Assembly (NCBI RefSeq): GCF_009796285.1
Contig: NZ_CP047020.1
Coordinates: forward strand, 8,494,001-8,558,000
Source: Streptomyces broussonetiae
GTDB lineage: Bacteria > Actinomycetota > Actinomycetes > Streptomycetales > Streptomycetaceae
Direction of reading: 5' to 3'
Length of the DNA stretch: 64,000 bases
This document shows positions 59,423 to 64,000 of this stretch, in pieces; positions within the stretch are counted from its first letter, which is position 1; each line of letters begins with the position of its first letter. Below the pieces are notes generated by a model. The model was not told the DNA's origin, ran no database searches, and was given only the letters and a program-made list of their open reading frames with translations. The translations under genes were made by a program, and so were the position numbers.

Positions 59423-60357
59423 GGGTCCGTACGGCAGCCGTGGCCGTACTGCTCACCCTCACCGCCTGCACCACCGGCCCCTCCCTGGAGAACCGCGGCG
59501 AGGTCACCGCCGCGCCCGGCGACAGCCACCACCTCACCATCGGCTCGGCCGGCTTCACCGAGAGCGACCTGCTCGCCCAGATGTACGCCCAGCTGCTGGA
59601 CCAGGCCGGCTACACGACCTCGATGCTCACGGTCGCCAACCGGGAGCTGTACGAACCGGCGCTGGAGTCCGGCCAGATCGACGTCGTGCCCGAGTACGCG
59701 GCCACCTTCGCCGACTGGCTGAACGCCAAGACACACGGCGCCGACGCCAGGCCGGTCGGCTCACCCGACCTCGACCGGACGATGAAGGCGCTGCGGGAAC
59801 TCGCCGCGCCCCGCGGACTCACCGTCCTTCCGCCCGGCCGGGCTGTCGACCAGAACGCCTTCGCGGTCCGCGCGGACTACGCCCGCGAACACCACCTCAA
59901 GACCCTCGGCGACCTCGGCGCGTCGGGCCTGAAGGTGCGGCTCGCGGCCGGTGACGAGTGCGTCCAACGGCCGTACTGCGAGCCAGGGTTGAAGAAGGTC
60001 TACGGCATCGACATCATCGGCATCGATCCCAAGGGCGTCGGTACCACCCAGGCCAAGCGTGCCGTGCAGGCGGGCCGGGACCAGATGGTACTGACCACGA
60101 CCACGGACGCCACGCTGGACCAGTTCGGCCTGGTGGTCCTCGCCGACGACAAGCACCTGCAGAACGCCGACTACATCGTCCCGGTCGTCAACCGCCCCCG
60201 TGCGGGCGGCGCACGCGTGACGACGGCGCTCGGCAGGCTCAACGACGTGCTGACGACGGCCGACCTGGCGTCCATGAACCAGCAGGTCGACAGCTGGCGC
60301 CGGCTGCCCGCCGACGTGGCCCGCACCTGTCTCAAGGACAAGGGCCTGCTGAAGTGA
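59419..60357 (+). CDS. Osmoprotectant-binding lipoprotein (OpuBC/ProX type)
   Basis: This 312-residue lipoprotein has the lipobox LTAC after 17 residues and the OpuAC/ProX domain with LTIGSAGFTESDLLAQMYAQLL, NRELYEPALESGQIDVVPEYAATFADWL and YIVPVVNRP. It should deliver choline, betaine or a related compound to the two permeases. The cysteine pair in CVQRPYCEPGLK may form a disulfide. The ATPase is encoded in the opposite direction 26 bases away. Confidence 0.92.
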   Translation: MRVRTAAVAVLLTLTACTTGPSLENRGEVTAAPGDSHHLTIGSAGFTESDLLAQMYAQLLDQAGYTTSMLTVANRELYEPALESGQIDVVPEYAATFADWLNAKTHGADARPVGSPDLDRTMKALRELAAPRGLTVLPPGRAVDQNAFAVRADYAREHHLKTLGDLGASGLKVRLAAGDECVQRPYCEPGLKKVYGIDIIGIDPKGVGTTQAKRAVQAGRDQMVLTTTTDATLDQFGLVVLADDKHLQNADYIVPVVNRPRAGGARVTTALGRLNDVLTTADLASMNQQVDSWRRLPADVARTCLKDKGLLK

Positions 60358-60383
60358 CCGGCCGCACGCGGCACCGACCGGGC

Positions 60384-61538
60384 TCAGGCATCCGACACCG
60401 AGTCGAACGGGACCTGCCCGCGCGCCACGCCCCGCGCGTCCGCGTCCACCGAGCGACGCAGCGCCTCGTGCAGCTTCGCCGGGGTGAGCACGCCGAGGAA
60501 GCGCGCTCCGTCCAGCACCGCGACCCACCCGGCGTCGTACTGGAGCATCACCCCGAACGCCTGCTTCAGTGGTGTGCCCAGCGGCACCCACGCGGTCATC
60601 CGGTGGGTGCGGTCCCCGACCGTGCCGCCCGCCGCCAGGGCGTCGATGCCGACCCAGCCGTGCAGGTCGCCGCGTACATCGAGGACGACCGCCCAGCGCG
60701 CGCCCTCGGCCCGCAGCCGCTCCCGGGCCCGCTCGGCGGGCTCGTCCAGACGGGCCACGGGCGGCTGTTCCAGGTCGTCCGGTTCGAGCGCGGTGACCGA
60801 CAGCCGCTTGAGCCCGCGGTCGGCGCCCACGAAGGAGGCGACGTATGGCGTGGCGGGCGCGCCCAGCACCGCTCCGGGTGTGTCGAACTGCTCGATGCGG
60901 CCCTGCCCGTACACGGCGATCCGGTCACCGAGCCGGACGGCCTCCTCGATGTCGTGCGTGACCAGCAACACCGTCTTGCGCACCGCGGCCTGCATCCGCA
61001 GGAACTCGTCCTGCAACTGCTCGCGCACCACCGGGTCGACCGCGCCGAACGGCTCGTCCATCAGCAGCACCGGCGGATCCGCGGCGAGCGCCCGCGCCAC
61101 CCCGACCCGCTGCCGCTGTCCACCGGAGAGCTGTTCCGGGTAACGCGGGCCGTACGTCGTCGGGTCGAGCCCGACCAGCTCGAGCAGCTCGGCCGCCCGC
61201 GCCCTGGCCTTCGTCCGCTTCCAGCCGAGCAGCGCGGGCACGGTCGCGGTGTTGTCGAGGACGGTGCGGTGCGGGAAGAGGCCCACCTGCTGGATCACGT
61301 AGCCGATCCGGCGGCGCAGCCGCACGGGGTCGACGCGGGCGACGTCCTCGTCGTCGACGAGGATCCGCCCGCAGGTCGGCTCGATCAGCCGGTTCACCAT
61401 CATCATGGTCGTCGTCTTGCCGCACCCGGACGGCCCCACGAGCGTGACCAGCTCGCCCTCGGAGACCTCGAACGAGAGGTCGTCCACGGCCGTCGTACCG
61501 TCCGGATACCGCTTGGTGACCTGCTCGAACCGGATCAT
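60384..61538 (-). CDS. Osmoprotectant ABC ATPase with CBS domains (OpuBA/ProV type)
   Basis: This 384-residue ABC ATPase has Walker A GPSGCGKT at 35-42, signature LSGGQRQRVGVARAL, and Walker B PVLLMDEPFGAVDP. The C-terminal CBS-domain tail (about 250-370) senses ionic strength or nucleotides in this family. It is transcribed toward the permease operon, an unusual split for an OpuB-type system that may let it have its own regulation. Confidence 0.92.
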   Translation of the reverse strand: MIRFEQVTKRYPDGTTAVDDLSFEVSEGELVTLVGPSGCGKTTTMMMVNRLIEPTCGRILVDDEDVARVDPVRLRRRIGYVIQQVGLFPHRTVLDNTATVPALLGWKRTKARARAAELLELVGLDPTTYGPRYPEQLSGGQRQRVGVARALAADPPVLLMDEPFGAVDPVVREQLQDEFLRMQAAVRKTVLLVTHDIEEAVRLGDRIAVYGQGRIEQFDTPGAVLGAPATPYVASFVGADRGLKRLSVTALEPDDLEQPPVARLDEPAERARERLRAEGARWAVVLDVRGDLHGWVGIDALAAGGTVGDRTHRMTAWVPLGTPLKQAFGVMLQYDAGWVAVLDGARFLGVLTPAKLHEALRRSVDADARGVARGQVPFDSVSDA

Positions 61539-61629
61539 TCCCTCACGCTAACGGGGCCGCTCGCGCGGCGCGCGACGAGCCGTCCGGCCGCGCTCACCGG
61601 GGCCGAGGGGCAGGCGGACGGGGTGCGGC

Positions 61630-62274
61630 TCATGCGCTCAGCAGGATCACTTCCAGCGTCCGCGGGCCGTGCACGCCCTCCACCCGGTCCAGTTCGATGT
61701 CACTGGTGGCGGACGGGCCGGAGATCCAGGTCAACGGGCGTGTGGGGTCGAGGCGGTCGAGGGCCTGCGGGACGGAGGAGACGACCTGGTCCGGTACCCG
61801 GACGACACAGATGTGATGGTCGGGAACCAGCGAGATACGGCGCCGGCCCTGGTCGGGGGAGCCGTCCAGCACGATCGTGCCGGTCTCGGCGATCGCCACG
61901 GCACAGCCCGTCACCACGCTGCCCACCTGGTCCAGCCGCTGCGGTGTGCTCTCGGCCCGGTCGTGGATCCGCACCGGATCGGCGGCGGCCAGCCACTGCG
62001 GCGGCAGCCCGGGCGGCACCAGCACCTCCTGCGAGCCGCGCTCGGCCAGTAGCCGCATGACCAGGTCCGCCATCTCCCCGGCAGTGCTGCGGTGCACGAT
62101 CGCCCGGTAGTCCGCCAGGTTCTGAGCCAGCAGCTCCACCGTCTCCTCGGTGCTGCGCCGCCCGTGCTCGCGCAGATAGTCCCGGCCCACGGCCTCCTCG
62201 TACGGCCGCTCGTCCGGGCGCACGTCGGCCAGCGCCCGCCGCACCCGGCCCAGGACCCGTTCCCTGCTGCTCAC
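61630..62274 (-). CDS. lutC: Lactate utilisation protein C (LUD domain)
   Basis: This 214-residue LUD-domain protein is the third member of the LutABC L-lactate oxidation complex. Features are RERVLGRVRRALADVRP, TGCAVAIAETGTIVLDGSPDQGRRRISLVPDHHICVV and SGPSATSDIELDRVEGVHGPRTLEVIL. The GTG overlaps the lutB stop as GTGA. Confidence 0.9.
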   Translation of the reverse strand: MSSRERVLGRVRRALADVRPDERPYEEAVGRDYLREHGRRSTEETVELLAQNLADYRAIVHRSTAGEMADLVMRLLAERGSQEVLVPPGLPPQWLAAADPVRIHDRAESTPQRLDQVGSVVTGCAVAIAETGTIVLDGSPDQGRRRISLVPDHHICVVRVPDQVVSSVPQALDRLDPTRPLTWISGPSATSDIELDRVEGVHGPRTLEVILLSA

Positions 62275-63767
62275 TTGGCGGCTCCCTCGCCGTTGTCCGT
62301 ACCGTGGGTGCGCTGCCACCAGTCCCGGAACGGCTCCGCCGGTACCGGCGGCAGGTCCCGGGTGCCGGACCAGGCCCGGCCCGGACCCGGCAGGGTACGG
62401 GGATGCAGCCGGCGGGTCCGGGAGGCGAGCCGCTGGCCGGTGCGCAGGGCGCCCGGGTGGGCCAGCGCCCAGCGGGCCGCGCGCATGGCCGCACGTTCCG
62501 CCGCGTGTCCCTTGGCCGGTTTCAGCAGCACCCGGTTGCCCGCACGCACCGCCGGACCGCCCTCGACCACCCGCTCCCGCAGGTGCACCAGCACCTCCGG
62601 GATGTCGATGGCGACCGGGCAGACGTCGTAGCAGGCCCCGCACAGACTCGATGCATACGGCAACGACGCGTCGATCTCGCTTGCCGTGCCTCTCAGTTGG
62701 GGGCTCAGGATGGCGCCGATCGGGCCCGGGTAGACCGAGCCGTAGGCGTGCCCGCCCGCCCGCTCGTAGACGGGGCAGACGTTGAGACAGGCCGAGCAGC
62801 GGATGCAGCGCAGGGCCTGGCGGCCGACCTGGTCGGCGAGGGTGTCCGTGCGGCCGTTGTCCAGCAGGACCAGGTGGAAGGTCCGCGGCCCGTCCTCGCC
62901 GGTCGTGCCGGTCCACATGCTGGTGTACGGGTTCATCCGCTCGGCGGTGGCGGAACGGGGCAGCGTTTGGAGGAAGACCTCCAGGTCACGCCAGGTCGGT
63001 ACCACCTTCTCCAGGCCCACGACCGAGATCAGGGTCTCGGGCAGGGTCAGGCACATCCGGCCGTTCCCCTCGGACTCCACCACGACCAGCGTGCCGGTCT
63101 CGGCGACCATGAAGTTGGCACCCGAGATGCCGACCTTGGCCCGCAGGAACTTCTCCCGCAGATGCAGCCGCGCGGCCTCGGCGAGTTCGGCGGGCGTGTC
63201 CGTGAGCCCATCGGGCGCCGGGCGGCCCCACTCGCCCATCTCCTTCGCGAAGATGTCCCTGATCTCACCGCGGTTGCGGTGGATGGCCGGGACCAGGATG
63301 TGCGAGGGCCGGTCCTTGCCCAACTGCACGATCAGCTCGGCGAGATCGGTCTCGTAGGCGCGGATGCCGGCCGCCTCGAGGGCCTCGTTGAGACCGATCT
63401 CCTGCGTGGCCATCGACTTGACCTTGACGACCTCCGACTCGCCGGTCGCCGTGACGAGGTCGGCCACGATCCGGTTGGCCTCGGCGGCGTCGGCCGCCCA
63501 GTGGACCGTGCCGCCGGCCCGGGTGACCGACTCCTCCAACTGCTCCAGATACCTGTCGAGATGGTGCAGTGTGTGGTCCTTGATGCGCCGGCCCGCCTCC
63601 CGCAGCTCGGCCCAGTCGGACACCTCGGCGACCGCCCTGGCCCGCTTGGCCCGGATGGTGTGGGTGGCGTGCCGCAGGTTGCCGCGCAGGGTCCGGTTGC
63701 CGACGGCCTCCCGGGCCGCCTCCGGGAACGCCGCAAACGCAGGCATGCCGACGAACGTCCCGCTCAT
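62271..63767 (-). CDS. lutB: Lactate utilisation iron-sulfur protein B
   Basis: This 498-residue protein joins a LUD domain to a C-terminal ferredoxin-like part with two clusters, CIRCSACLNVCPV and CGACYDVCPV. FMVAETGTLVVVESEGNGRMCLTLPETLI is the LutB LUD signature. It takes electrons from lactate with LutA and LutC. GGAGG lies in the leader and the ATG overlaps the lutA stop. Confidence 0.93.
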   Translation of the reverse strand: MSGTFVGMPAFAAFPEAAREAVGNRTLRGNLRHATHTIRAKRARAVAEVSDWAELREAGRRIKDHTLHHLDRYLEQLEESVTRAGGTVHWAADAAEANRIVADLVTATGESEVVKVKSMATQEIGLNEALEAAGIRAYETDLAELIVQLGKDRPSHILVPAIHRNRGEIRDIFAKEMGEWGRPAPDGLTDTPAELAEAARLHLREKFLRAKVGISGANFMVAETGTLVVVESEGNGRMCLTLPETLISVVGLEKVVPTWRDLEVFLQTLPRSATAERMNPYTSMWTGTTGEDGPRTFHLVLLDNGRTDTLADQVGRQALRCIRCSACLNVCPVYERAGGHAYGSVYPGPIGAILSPQLRGTASEIDASLPYASSLCGACYDVCPVAIDIPEVLVHLRERVVEGGPAVRAGNRVLLKPAKGHAAERAAMRAARWALAHPGALRTGQRLASRTRRLHPRTLPGPGRAWSGTRDLPPVPAEPFRDWWQRTHGTDNGEGAAK

Positions 63768-64000
63768 AGGGCCGGTTCCTCCTCCGTGCTCGCCAGGATC
63801 TCCGCGATGTGCACCGGCCGCAGCCCCGACCGCAACCGGCTCGTCGTGCCGCCGATGTGCATCAGACACGAGTTGTCGGCCGCGCACAGCACCTGCGCGC
63901 CCGTCGACTCGGCGGCGCGCACCTTGTCCGCGCCCATCGCCGCCGACACGTCGGCGTTCTTCAGCGCGAACGTACCGCCGAACCCGCAGCACTCCTCGGC
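63764..64000 (-). CDS. lutA: Lactate utilisation protein A, C-terminal part (cut by window end)
   Basis: The last 78 residues of a cysteine-rich (CCG domain) protein remain. CCGFGGTFALKN is the final CCG motif and CAADNSCLMHIGG the following cysteine region, matching LutA/GlcF-like subunits. The rest lies outside the window. Its stop overlaps the lutB ATG by four bases. Confidence 0.92.
   Translation of the reverse strand, partial: AEECCGFGGTFALKNADVSAAMGADKVRAAESTGAQVLCAADNSCLMHIGGTTSRLRSGLRPVHIAEILASTEEEPAL

Overview
The window is chromosomal DNA from a Streptomyces-type actinomycete. The base composition is very G+C rich, third codon positions are almost always G or C, GTG and TTG starts are common, and many genes are joined by 4-base ATGA or GTGA overlaps. 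From memory (not checked), the gene set and order resemble one arm of the S. coelicolor chromosome: rmdA, a second succinate dehydrogenase, ornithine-lipid genes, a uvrA paralogue, a DasA-like binding protein, egtABCD and trxC. That comparison supports several names here.

Positions 1-9,200 hold the end of a LysX-type lysyl-tRNA synthetase, a secreted polysaccharide deacetylase, a class F sortase beside a small candidate surface protein, a DUF4239 membrane protein, a proline-rich envelope protein, a repeat lipoprotein, and a methyltransferase translationally coupled to a PAS-GGDEF-EAL cyclic-di-GMP enzyme (RmdA). Positions 9,200-15,460 hold a LysR regulator divergent from sdhCAB, then a coupled olsB-olsA pair for ornithine lipid.

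Positions 15,440-22,280 are a four-gene coupled island: a trypco1-like protein, a trypsin/VMAP-C-like protein, a MoxR AAA+ ATPase, and a giant vWA-like/pseudokinase/ParA-like protein. It matches the VMAP-type conflict systems predicted from comparative genomics and is the most notable locus here.

Positions 22,380-36,240 hold a UvrA2-like ATPase, small stress genes, a DasA-like sugar-binding lipoprotein behind a dre-like operator, the complete egtABCD ergothioneine operon, a PARG-like hydrolase convergent with a solitary PemK/MazF-like protein, and an amidase. Positions 36,270-45,840 are rich in regulators with readable operators: a TetR/FMN reductase pair, a TetR/TetX-like monooxygenase pair, LacI, MarR, and a SigR-type promoter in front of thioredoxin. 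Deformylase, TPR and universal stress protein genes lie in the same stretch.

Positions 45,990-53,850 mix intact genes (FAD-linked oxidase, OsmC, methyltransferase, pirin, an MFS transporter with carboxypeptidase-regulatory-like repeats) with decayed stretches. Positions 53,850-64,000 hold a D-cysteine desulfhydrase/ACC deaminase homologue, a MoxR-vWA (CoxE-like) pair, a TetR gene, an OpuB-type osmoprotectant ABC transporter whose ATPase is encoded convergently, and lutABC for lactate oxidation (lutA is cut by the window edge). I saw no tRNA, rRNA, CRISPR array or insertion sequence. All calls rest on reading the sequence; no database search was run.
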